A DNA stretch of 64,000 nucleotides from Streptomyces sp. NBC_01217 (lineage in GTDB: Bacteria > Actinomycetota > Actinomycetes > Streptomycetales > Streptomycetaceae): positions 3,596,001-3,660,000 of the forward strand of contig NZ_CP108538.1 of NCBI RefSeq assembly GCF_035994185.1, in the 5' to 3' direction. This document shows positions 46,098-53,482 of this stretch, one piece after another. The first letter of the stretch is position 1, and each line of letters starts with the position of its first letter. The notes under the pieces are model-generated. The model was given only the letters and a program-made list of their open reading frames with translations, did not search any database and was not told where the DNA came from. The translations under genes and the position numbers were made by a program.

Positions 46098-48068
46098 TCA
46101 TGGGAAGGGGTGCGGGGCGGGGTTGAGGTCGGCGTCGGTGAGATCGCGCTCGCGCAGCCCGGCCTCGCGCAGTGCGGTGCGCAGCCGGTCCATGCCGAGG
46201 GCGCGCTGCCGGGTCCAGCCGAAGTCGATCGGCAGCAGCCCGGGCACGAGGACGCCGACCGTGGTCAGTCCCAGCTCGCGCTGGGCCGGCATGGTCTGGT
46301 CGACGACGATCACATCGAATCCGGCGGCGGTGACGGCGTCGACGCAGCGGGTCAGGTCGTCCCGCAGGTCGTCGGAGACGGGCAGCACGGACCCGTCCCC
46401 GTACAGCTGGTCGAAGGTCCGCAGCGGCGGGCGCGGCTCTCCCGGTCCGCCGGTCAGGAAGTGCGCGTGGCGGCCCATCTCCGGGATGCCGTAGACCAGG
46501 GGGTGGTCGTGCAGCGCCTCGACGCGGTCGAAGTCGTGCGCCATGGCGCGCAGCCGCTCCTCGTCGCGCTCGGTGCGCCGGCGCAGGTTGACCGCGTCGG
46601 TGGCGATCTCGCACAGCGCACCGGCCAGGGCCGCCTCCGGGTCCAGTCCGGCGCCCGCGCCGAAGCACATCAGCCCCGGGCCGCCGTCCCTGCGCACGGC
46701 GACCCCCGTGACGACCGGGACCGGGAAGGAGATCCGGGTGTCGAAGAAACGGGCCTCGTAGCCGTACATCTCCAGCCGGTCGACCATCTGCCGGGTGGCC
46801 GGGCGGCGGCTGGTGCGCGGATCGATCTCCGGCAGGGATGCCCGCCCGTACCAGGCGAGCAGGAACGCGTCGCGCTCGACGACCTCCATGAGCCCGAAGT
46901 AGACGGCCTCCTCCAGACAGCCCCCGGAGGCGCAGCCGTTGGAGCTCTCCTGGACGAAGCGGTTCTCCAGGCCTGGTGCGTGGTAGTACGTGAGGACCTC
47001 GGGCACCAGGACCGTGCGGCCCTCGCGCAGGGACCAGCCCCGCACCCACGGGATCGCGCGGTCCGGGGTGAACGGGGTGACGCGGGGGTTGGCGCGGTGG
47101 AAGGCGTCCGAGTACAGCCCGCACACCCGCGGGTCGAGCGCGTGCTCGCCGCGGGCGCGCAGGGCGTTCAGGGAGTCCCGTGTCCGCGCCTTCCGGGACC
47201 GGGGGCGCATGCCCGCGTACCGCTCAAGCCCTTCGAGCACACCGATGCGCACGCTCTCGGCGAAGGTGTCGGCGTGGCCGCCCCAGAAGGTCTCGCGCAG
47301 ATACTCCCCCGAGCGCAGGGAGAAGCAGCCGATGGTGGCGGAGGTGGAGGTGGAGGAGACGTCCTGGACGACGGAGGGGCCGAGCGAGCCGCACACCGGG
47401 TTGGCGTACGGCTCGACGGGCAGCTCGTACTCCTCGATGGACCTGACCCGGAAGCTGCCGGGCCGGTGCTTGGGAGCCGGGCGCAGGGCGAGCGTGGCGG
47501 CCTCGTCGGTGTCCGGCTCCGGCACCCCGCAGCGCGGGCACTCGGGGTCGGGGACGAGCGGGTAGTGGCGGACCGTCAGGGCAGCGAGGTCCACCAGGTG
47601 TACGGCGGACAGGGCGCCGGTCTCCGGCCCCGTGCCGCCGAGCCGGGCGGCGACGACCCCGGCGAGCGCGTGTGCGGCGAACGGGGTGAGGTGGGGGGAC
47701 TCCCCGGCCGCCCGGGTGCCCGCACCGAGCTCCAGCGCCTCGCGCAGCGCGATGGAGCGGACCGCCTGCCAGCGCCTTTCGAGACAGTGGGCACAGGGCT
47801 GCCTCCGGCCTGCGTGCGCGTGTACGGGCGGTGCGAACGGGCCGACGACGGCGTGCCGTCCGTAGAGCCGTACGGGCACGGCTCCCGCCGGGGCGCCGGT
47901 GGCCGCGGCCCCGTCCGCGAAGGCGTCGTACGTGCCGAGCGGCGCCACGTCCAGCGGTGGCGGGGTGCCGCGGCGGATCAGGGCCAGCGCGTCGTGGAGG
48001 AGCGCCGCGAACGCGGCCGTGGAGTCCACCGCCCGGCCCTGTTCGCGCACCGGGGTCTCAACGGGCAT
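46098..48068 (-). CDS. YcaO cyclodehydratase 2 (zinc-domain/YcaO fusion)
   Basis: 656 residues, the same architecture as YcaO 1: a reduced partner domain with Cys92, Cys95, Cys177 and Cys180 (CAHC, CPRC), then a YcaO domain with VCGSLGPSVVQDVSSTSTSAT, VLEGLERYAG, ESSNGCASGGCLEEAVYFGL, MEVVERDAFLLAWYGR, and a C-terminal PHPFP. The core ATP-site acids are intact, so it is probably active. The two YcaO proteins are clearly related but far from identical. Its start overlaps the end of the RRE/ThiF gene by 11 bases, whereas YcaO 1 lies at the far end of the operon. Division of labour between Cys and Ser/Thr, or between core positions, is a reasonable guess. Confidence 0.92.
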   Translation of the reverse strand: MPVETPVREQGRAVDSTAAFAALLHDALALIRRGTPPPLDVAPLGTYDAFADGAAATGAPAGAVPVRLYGRHAVVGPFAPPVHAHAGRRQPCAHCLERRWQAVRSIALREALELGAGTRAAGESPHLTPFAAHALAGVVAARLGGTGPETGALSAVHLVDLAALTVRHYPLVPDPECPRCGVPEPDTDEAATLALRPAPKHRPGSFRVRSIEEYELPVEPYANPVCGSLGPSVVQDVSSTSTSATIGCFSLRSGEYLRETFWGGHADTFAESVRIGVLEGLERYAGMRPRSRKARTRDSLNALRARGEHALDPRVCGLYSDAFHRANPRVTPFTPDRAIPWVRGWSLREGRTVLVPEVLTYYHAPGLENRFVQESSNGCASGGCLEEAVYFGLMEVVERDAFLLAWYGRASLPEIDPRTSRRPATRQMVDRLEMYGYEARFFDTRISFPVPVVTGVAVRRDGGPGLMCFGAGAGLDPEAALAGALCEIATDAVNLRRRTERDEERLRAMAHDFDRVEALHDHPLVYGIPEMGRHAHFLTGGPGEPRPPLRTFDQLYGDGSVLPVSDDLRDDLTRCVDAVTAAGFDVIVVDQTMPAQRELGLTTVGVLVPGLLPIDFGWTRQRALGMDRLRTALREAGLRERDLTDADLNPAPHPFP

Positions 48069-50271
48069 CGGTTCCGCCCTCGCCGTCCACGGTGAGCAGC
48101 ACCCGGGCGGTGCTGAGGGAACCGGCGAGATCGGCCGGCGTGGTCGGCACGTACAGGGCGTCGCGCCCGGCGAGCCGCAGCCGGTCGAGCACCGCGTCGA
48201 ACGTCGCCTCGGACCCGTCCGCCGTGACCGGGCCGCCCGTCACCGCGATGCTCCCGGCCGCGAGATCACCGACCAGCGGGTCGCCGAGGTCGGCCTCCCC
48301 TTCCCCGTCCTCGGCGGCCAGCTGCGCCTGCCCGAGCAGGTCCCGCAGCGCGGCGCAGGCCGCCGCCCGGCGCGACAGACCCGCACCGACCGCCCAACGC
48401 CCCTGCGCGCCGTCGGACTCCCGGGCCAGCACCACCTGGGCCGAGGTGCGCTCCCCCTCCCCCAGGTCCAGCAGTTCCACCGCGAGGTCCAGGTTGGCCG
48501 CGGACTTCAGCAGGAACACCAGCTCCGGGTCGTCGCCGTCGGCGGCGACGGGGCTCACCACCGTCGTGCCCCGGACCGCCCGCAGCAGCGCGTCGTGCGC
48601 CAGCGCCGACAGCAGACCGGTGCCCGCCGCCTCCCGCGCGTCGGCGCCCGCGCCCGCACCCGCGGCCGTCGCGAGGTGGAGGCGGCCCCGGTTGTGCGCC
48701 CCGAAGGTCCGCACGGCCGCGGCCGGCACCCTGACCGGTTCCTTGCCGATCAGCGAGGTCGCGAGGGTCCAGGCACCCGGCTGTGCGCCGCTCCCGCCGC
48801 CGGTGGTCAGCGCGTCCGGGCCCAGGGTCCGGTCCACCGCCGCCCCGGCCGCCGTGTCGAGGGGCACCATGTGCTCGACGTACGCCGTCGCCGCCGCGTA
48901 CAGCGCCCGCATCCGCGCACCCGCCAGATGGTGCACGTCGAAGGCGGCGATCCGGCGCCGCTCCCCGGCGCCGAGCGCCACCTCGACCCGGCTGATCTTC
49001 AGCGGGGTCTGGGTCAGCCGCTCGTCGTCGTAACGGCTGAAGACCCCGGTGTACGGGCGCACCAGAGCCGTGCCGATCCGGTTCAGGTCCTCGACCACGG
49101 CCTCCGCCTCGCGGGCGGTCTCCACGGTCGGGGTGACCGGCAGCGCCAGGCCGTCCGGCAGCGAGGCCGCCGCCTCACTCGCCTTCGCGGCCGTGCAGCG
49201 GACGCAGCGGGGGTGCGGGCGGACCGGCTCGGACACCACGTCCAGCGAGGCCAGGTCCTGGACCAGGATCTGGCCGTCCGTCTCGGCGGGCAGCGCCCCG
49301 GTGGTGAGGCGGAAGATCTCGTAGCCGATGAGGTTGCCCGCCATCGCGGCGACCGGGCCCGACAGTTCGTCCCCGGACACGGGTGTGGCGCCCGCCGCCT
49401 CCCCCCAGAGCGCGGCGGCCTGCGCGGCGGAGACATTGCCGCCCAGCCGCAGCAGGGCGCAGGACCAGCAGCCGGTGGAGGCGGCGGTGGAGAGCGGGCC
49501 GACGACCAGACGCTCGCCGAACAGCCAGGCGGGGATCAGGGTCCGGCCCTCGGGCACCCCGGCGGCAAGCAGCCGGTGGGTGCGTGGCCCGGCCCCCGCC
49601 CCGGTCACCACTACGACGTCGTAGCCGTCGAGTTCCGCCCAGCCTGCGTCGGTACCGGCGCCGATGCGGTCCGCCCGGGCAGCCACCCCGGCGGCCTCGG
49701 CCGTGACCTCGCCCGACCGCGCGGTCGTGCCGATCCGCGCGCACCCGTTGCGCAGCAGGCTCAGTGCGCACCACCGGGCGGTCTCGTCGTCACCGAGGAC
49801 GGCGACACGCGTGGCGCGGAAGCGGGCGAAGCGCTCCGGCGCGCCGTCGGCGTAGTGGTCGACATAGGCGATCTGGGCTGCGAACCGCTCCGCCACCTCG
49901 TCCGGTACCGGCCGGGGCCCGGCGGATTCCTCCGGCACGTCGCGGGCGAACTCCCGCTCGTACAGAGTCTTGACCAGTTCCGCCGCCATCGCCCGCTGCC
50001 CCGGTCCGAAGCCCGCGCAGATGTCGGCGAGCCGGTGGTGGCCGGCCAGGTGCGGGACGACGAGGGAGGCGAAGCGGTAGGCGGTGCGACCGGACAGGTG
50101 GAACCCGCCGTCGGCGTTGTGGAAGAGCACTCCGCCGGGGGTCTCGGTGAACAGCACGTCCCGGCGGATGCGCGGCCGGGTCGCGGCGAGCGCGTCGAAC
50201 GTCGCGGTCGCTGCGGTCCGGGCACTCACGGCACCAACGGAACTCGCGGCAGTCTCGGCAGTCTCGGCCAT
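48058..50271 (-). CDS. RRE/ThiF-like leader-binding protein with degenerate YcaO-like half
   Basis: 737 residues from the ATG at 50271 (MAETAETAAS), with GAAGG upstream. Residues about 32-115 are a PqqD-like RIPP recognition element (RIRRDVLFTETPGGVLFHN, YRFASLVVPHLAG). Residues about 150-345 are a ThiF/E1-like Rossmann part (TRVAVLGDDETARWCALSLL) with zinc ligands Cys268, Cys271, Cys356 and Cys359 and no clear ATP-activation motif. The second half (about 380-737) follows a YcaO-like strand order (RPYTGVFSRYDDERLTQTPL, RALYAAATAYVEHMVP, AVGAGLSRRAAACAALRDLL) but lacks ERD and the proline-rich tail. It should bind the leader and present the core to the two YcaO enzymes. Confidence 0.85.
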   Translation of the reverse strand: MAETAETAASSVGAVSARTAATATFDALAATRPRIRRDVLFTETPGGVLFHNADGGFHLSGRTAYRFASLVVPHLAGHHRLADICAGFGPGQRAMAAELVKTLYEREFARDVPEESAGPRPVPDEVAERFAAQIAYVDHYADGAPERFARFRATRVAVLGDDETARWCALSLLRNGCARIGTTARSGEVTAEAAGVAARADRIGAGTDAGWAELDGYDVVVVTGAGAGPRTHRLLAAGVPEGRTLIPAWLFGERLVVGPLSTAASTGCWSCALLRLGGNVSAAQAAALWGEAAGATPVSGDELSGPVAAMAGNLIGYEIFRLTTGALPAETDGQILVQDLASLDVVSEPVRPHPRCVRCTAAKASEAAASLPDGLALPVTPTVETAREAEAVVEDLNRIGTALVRPYTGVFSRYDDERLTQTPLKISRVEVALGAGERRRIAAFDVHHLAGARMRALYAAATAYVEHMVPLDTAAGAAVDRTLGPDALTTGGGSGAQPGAWTLATSLIGKEPVRVPAAAVRTFGAHNRGRLHLATAAGAGAGADAREAAGTGLLSALAHDALLRAVRGTTVVSPVAADGDDPELVFLLKSAANLDLAVELLDLGEGERTSAQVVLARESDGAQGRWAVGAGLSRRAAACAALRDLLGQAQLAAEDGEGEADLGDPLVGDLAAGSIAVTGGPVTADGSEATFDAVLDRLRLAGRDALYVPTTPADLAGSLSTARVLLTVDGEGGTDAR

Positions 50272-50275
50272 GGGG

Positions 50276-52132
50276 TCACACCTTCTCTGTGCGGCGGATG
50301 CGTTCCTGGTCGGTTCTTCGTACGTAGGCGCGGAGCAGTTCATGGATGCGGTACGGGCCCGGCGGGCCGTCCTCCAGCAGTCCGGCGTCGGCCAGCCGCT
50401 CCAGTACCGCTTCGGTGACGGCGGGTACGTCCTCGGCCGTGAAGGCGTCCCCGGGGGCCGCCGCGAGCCGCAGGAACGCCTCGGACAGGCGCGGGTCGAG
50501 CCGGTTCAGCGCACCGTCGACACGGGCCGTCACGGAGAGGTCCGGGGAGTCGGTGAGGGTGAGCCGGGCGAGCGGGTCCTCGCCCAGCCAGCCGACGGCG
50601 TCGGCGAGCCGGAGCCCGGGCCGGGTCAGCAGCCGGGCCGTCAGGATGCGCAGCGCGAGCGGGAAGTGACCGCACAGCGCGGTGAGCCGGCGCGCGGCGT
50701 CCGGTTCCGCCTCGACGCGTTCGGTGCCGAGCACGGACTCCAGCAGCGCGTACGACTCCGCCCCGGTGAACGCGGAGAGCCGGTGCACCCAGCCGCCGTG
50801 CGTGGCGATGAGCCCGGCGAGCCCCATCCGGCTGGTGACGATCACCGCGCCCTGCGCCTGTGCGACAAGGGGCAGCAGCGGGCGCACCTGGTCGGCGTCC
50901 ACCACGTCGTCGAGGACGAGCAGGGTCCGCCCGTCCGCCGGTCCGGATCCGGTTGCGAGGGCCGCCGCCACCTCGGCCGCGACATCGGCGGCGCCGCGGG
51001 GTTCGCCGTCGGGCCGGGTCATCCGGACGAGCAGCCGGCCGGCCGGGAAGCTGTCGCGCACCAGGTGCGCGACATGGTGGGCGAGGGCCGACTTGCCGAT
51101 GCCGGGCGCGCCCGACACCAGGACGGTGAGCGGCTGGCGGCCGCCCTCGCCGGGTGCGTCGGGGGCAGTGAGCCGGGCAACCATCGCGGCGGTACCGGCG
51201 TCCCGCCCGGTGAAGTTCGGTACAGCCGGGACGGCCGCGGGCGGCTCCACGGACGTGACCCTGGAGGGGGACGGCGGACCCGGAACCCCGGCGTCCTTGG
51301 CAACAACCACCTCCCCTTCCACGACCCGGGAGCCCTCCACGACCCGGGCGACGGCACGGGGCAGCTGAGAGCCGCGCCCGTCCGCCGCCCCCGGCTCCTC
51401 GCCGCGCAGGATCGCGAGCTCCAGCTGCTGGAGGGCGGGTGAGGGGTCGACACCCAGCTCGTCCAGCAGGAACCCCTTGACCCTGCGGTACTCCGCGAGT
51501 GCCTGGGTCTGCCGTCCCGTGCGGTAGAGCGCCTCGATCAGCTGCTCGTGGAGCCGCTCATGGCCCGGGTATACGCGCGTAGCCGTCCACAGTTCGACGA
51601 GGGCCTCTCCGTAACGCCCCATCCCCAGCAGCAGATCGCAGACCCGCTCCACGCTGCGCAGCCGCTCCTCCGCGAGGCGCGGCACCTCGTCCCGGTGCAG
51701 CACGTCGGAGCGCACATTGGCCAGCAGCGAGCCCTGCCAGAGGGACAACGCGTCCCTGAGCGTGCCGAGTTCCGCCTCCGGATCCTCCGACAGCACCACC
51801 GCCCGGCGCACCTGGTCCCGGAAACCGAGCAGATCGAGGGAGTGCGGTCCCGCGGTGATCCGGTAACCGCCGGGCACCGCCTCGATCGAGGTCTGCGTCA
51901 CTCCGTGCTTGGTGAAGAGCCGGCGCAGCCGCAGCACGCAGGTCTGGAGCGCGGCCTTGGCGGTGGCCGGCTGCTCCTCGCCCCACACGGCCCGCTGGAG
52001 GTAGTCGGCGGACACGACCGCATTGGCGTGCAGGAGAAGCGCGGCCAGCAGGATCGTCGGTTTCGACGGCGGGAGCACGACGGTTTCGGGGCCGTCCGCG
52101 AGGGTCAGCGGCCCGAGCAGCTGAAACCGCAT
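50276..52132 (-). CDS. SARP/AfsR-type transcriptional activator (OmpR-like HTH, BTAD, NB-ARC)
   Basis: 618 residues from the ATG at 52132 (MRFQLLGPLTLADG); the GTG one codon earlier is an alternative. Residues 1-95 are an OmpR-like winged helix (LPPSKPTILLAALLLHANAV, ADYLQRAVWGEEQPATAKAAL, SIEAVPGGYRI). Residues 100-245 are the BTAD helical domain (RVYPGHERLHEQLIEALYR, LLDELGVDPSPALQQLE). Residues about 310-560 are an NB-ARC ATPase (VLVSGAPGIGKSALAHH, LLVLDDV, VIVTSRMGLAGL, FPLALRILTARLL). It ends without the TPR region of AfsR. The stop is only four bases from the RRE/ThiF start, placing it in the biosynthetic operon. It is the likely activator acting at the heptads before the precursor. Confidence 0.92.
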   Translation of the reverse strand: MRFQLLGPLTLADGPETVVLPPSKPTILLAALLLHANAVVSADYLQRAVWGEEQPATAKAALQTCVLRLRRLFTKHGVTQTSIEAVPGGYRITAGPHSLDLLGFRDQVRRAVVLSEDPEAELGTLRDALSLWQGSLLANVRSDVLHRDEVPRLAEERLRSVERVCDLLLGMGRYGEALVELWTATRVYPGHERLHEQLIEALYRTGRQTQALAEYRRVKGFLLDELGVDPSPALQQLELAILRGEEPGAADGRGSQLPRAVARVVEGSRVVEGEVVVAKDAGVPGPPSPSRVTSVEPPAAVPAVPNFTGRDAGTAAMVARLTAPDAPGEGGRQPLTVLVSGAPGIGKSALAHHVAHLVRDSFPAGRLLVRMTRPDGEPRGAADVAAEVAAALATGSGPADGRTLLVLDDVVDADQVRPLLPLVAQAQGAVIVTSRMGLAGLIATHGGWVHRLSAFTGAESYALLESVLGTERVEAEPDAARRLTALCGHFPLALRILTARLLTRPGLRLADAVGWLGEDPLARLTLTDSPDLSVTARVDGALNRLDPRLSEAFLRLAAAPGDAFTAEDVPAVTEAVLERLADAGLLEDGPPGPYRIHELLRAYVRRTDQERIRRTEKV

Positions 52133-52141
52133 CACGGCGGT

Positions 52142-52405
52142 CTAGTCCCAGCCGTTGACCAGCTTGCACACCTCTACGGGTGCGGCGACGTCCGGGAGCC
52201 GGTCCACCACCGCCTCCAGCCGCGTACATATCGTCTGGGCCGCATGCTCCGGACCGCCGCCGTGCTGGGACGCGGACCCGGGGGTTGCCGGGCCCGAGGC
52301 GGTGGCGGCACCGGCCGAGAGCGCGAGCATGACGACGGCGAGACCGGTGACGGCGGCGGTGCGCACGGCGCCGGCCGAATGCCGCGAAAGCGAAGACCTG
52401 AACAC
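52142..52405 (-). CDS. Small secreted protein with two cysteines
   Basis: 87 residues from the GTG at 52405 (VFRSSLSRHSAGAVRTAAV), with AAGGGGAA upstream. A signal peptide (AVTGLAVVMLALSAGAATAS) precedes a mature part of about 50 residues: a Gly/Ser/His stretch then HAAQTICTRLEAVVDRLPDV and VEVCKLVNGWD. The two Cys (in ICTRL and EVCKL) could form one disulfide. I do not recognise a family. It lies directly upstream of the SARP gene and may be the first gene of the cluster operon. Confidence 0.6.
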   Translation of the reverse strand: MFRSSLSRHSAGAVRTAAVTGLAVVMLALSAGAATASGPATPGSASQHGGGPEHAAQTICTRLEAVVDRLPDVAAPVEVCKLVNGWD

Positions 52406-52774
52406 GTTTTCCCCTTCGGCTGTTGCGTCCTGCCGGGGATTCCCGGCACGACGACCATGCCAGCGAGGAGGGCACGGGGGCGTGCCCGGCCGTGTCAGCT
52501 TGCTGCACGGACCACGGCAGCTTTGTGCAAACGCCCCGGCCACAGCGTCCGAAAAGCGGCCCGGGCCATACCCGTACGGACAAGGATCCGGCCCCGGACC
52601 CTGTCCGCGGGTCAAGGACGTCCCGCCCTGCGCCGTTTTCGCTCCGCCGGTCACTGCCCGGTGTATCGGGCCACCGTGTGCGCGCCCGGGCGAGGGAACG
52701 CCGTTGCCCGTGCGGTGGCGCCGGAGCTACCCTTAGTCCGCACCTAGTCCGATCTCGTTCCCTGTGAGGCAGTC
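52406..52774. other. Intergenic region at the cluster's right edge
   Basis: 369 bases between the divergent small secreted protein and antitoxin genes. It contains a GGATCCGGCCCCGGACC segment flanked by complementary CGGACA/TGTCCG (52581-52608), a possible hairpin. The same GGATCCGGCCCC string recurs in the terminator after the toxin gene. No gene is seen. Confidence 0.45.
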
Positions 52775-53020
52775 GTGGAAGCAGCGCGGCAGTACAACGT
52801 GCACGAGGCCAAGACCCACTTCTCCCGGATACTGCAACAGGTCGAGACCGGTGAAGAGGTCGTGATCAGCAGGGCGGGCAAGCCCATCGCCAAGGTCGTA
52901 CCGCTGCATCCGAAGGTCGACCGGACCGACTACGGGGTGCTCCGGGGGCAGATCCACATCGCCGAGGACTTCGACGACCTTCCCGACGACATCGCCGATG
53001 CCTTCGGGATGCGCGGATGA
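52775..53020 (+). CDS. Phd/YefM-family antitoxin
   Basis: 81 residues from the GTG at 52775 with TGAGG upstream. The N-terminal Phd fold reads YNVHEAKTHFSRILQQVETGEEVVISRAGKPIAKVVPL in parts (DNA-binding and dimer region, residues 7-45). The C-terminal tail (VLRGQIHIAEDFDDLPDDIADAFGM) is the acidic toxin-wrapping segment. Its stop overlaps the toxin start by four bases, the standard autoregulated pair. Confidence 0.93.
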   Translation: MEAARQYNVHEAKTHFSRILQQVETGEEVVISRAGKPIAKVVPLHPKVDRTDYGVLRGQIHIAEDFDDLPDDIADAFGMRG

Positions 53021-53391
53021 AACTGCTTCTGGACACGCGCGTCGTCCTGTGGTGGCTGGACGCCTCGCCCGAGCTGTCCAACGACCTGAAGGACCTGTTG
53101 CGTACCGAACCCGAGGTGTACATCAGCGCTGTGACCCCGTGGGAAATCGCAATCAAACAGGGCCTCGGGAAGCTGGAGGGCTCCGGAGACCTCGCTGAAC
53201 GCGCGCGGGACATGCAGTTCACCACACTGGCCATCACCGCGGCACACGGCGTTCGCGCCGGACGCCTCCCCCAGATTCACCGAGACCCCTTCGACCGGGT
53301 TCTCGTCGCGCAGGCCCAGCTCGAAGCGATGACACTCGTCACCCGCGACAAGTGGATCCCCAAGTACGACGTCCCCGTCATGCCCGCCTGA
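53017..53391 (+). CDS. PIN-domain toxin (VapC-type ribonuclease)
   Basis: 124-residue PIN nuclease. The acidic metal site is spread over MKLLLDTRVVLWWL (Asp6), ISAVTPWEIAIKQGLGKL (Glu), and DPFDRVLVAQAQ (Asp pair). The usual LLLDTHVLLW has Arg instead of His after DT, a conservative oddity. It cleaves RNA when freed from the antitoxin encoded immediately upstream. The position at the edge of the RiPP cluster may stabilise the region, an inference. Confidence 0.92.
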   Translation: MKLLLDTRVVLWWLDASPELSNDLKDLLRTEPEVYISAVTPWEIAIKQGLGKLEGSGDLAERARDMQFTTLAITAAHGVRAGRLPQIHRDPFDRVLVAQAQLEAMTLVTRDKWIPKYDVPVMPA

Positions 53392-53405
53392 CATCGGCAC
53401 CGGAC

Positions 53406-53457
53406 ACGGATCCGGCCCCCGGGGTGTTTGGAGGAACACCCCGGGGGCCGGATCCGT
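53406..53457. terminator. 23-bp perfect hairpin after the toxin gene
   Basis: The arm ACGGATCCGGCCCCCGGGG plus TGTT (53406-53428) pairs perfectly with 53435-53457 around a six-base loop TGGAGG. It sits between the convergent toxin and ABC permease genes and can terminate both. Confidence 0.85.
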
Positions 53458-53482
53458 CATCCTACGTCGGCCGTCGCTCCCG

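Noticed and set aside
44500..47124. One continuous minus-strand frame suggesting a dehydrogenase-YcaO fusion
   Set aside because: YcaO 2 is in a different frame and ends at 46098 with a clear PHPFP-stop. The dehydrogenase begins at 46083 (or 46101) with its own ribosome site. The extra upstream frame is shadow.
35365..50271. Thioamide (thioamitide) RiPP because of the YcaO genes
   Set aside because: No TfuA partner is present, both YcaO proteins have the azoline-type PxPxP tail, and a SagB-type dehydrogenase is present.
33600..52132. Class I lanthipeptide cluster
   Set aside because: LanB is present, but there is no LanC-type cyclase, and the YcaO, RRE/ThiF and SagB enzymes point to azole formation.
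52142..52405. Small secreted protein as a second RiPP precursor
   Set aside because: It has a Sec-type signal peptide and only two Cys with no Ser/Thr/Cys-rich end, so it does not fit the modification enzymes.
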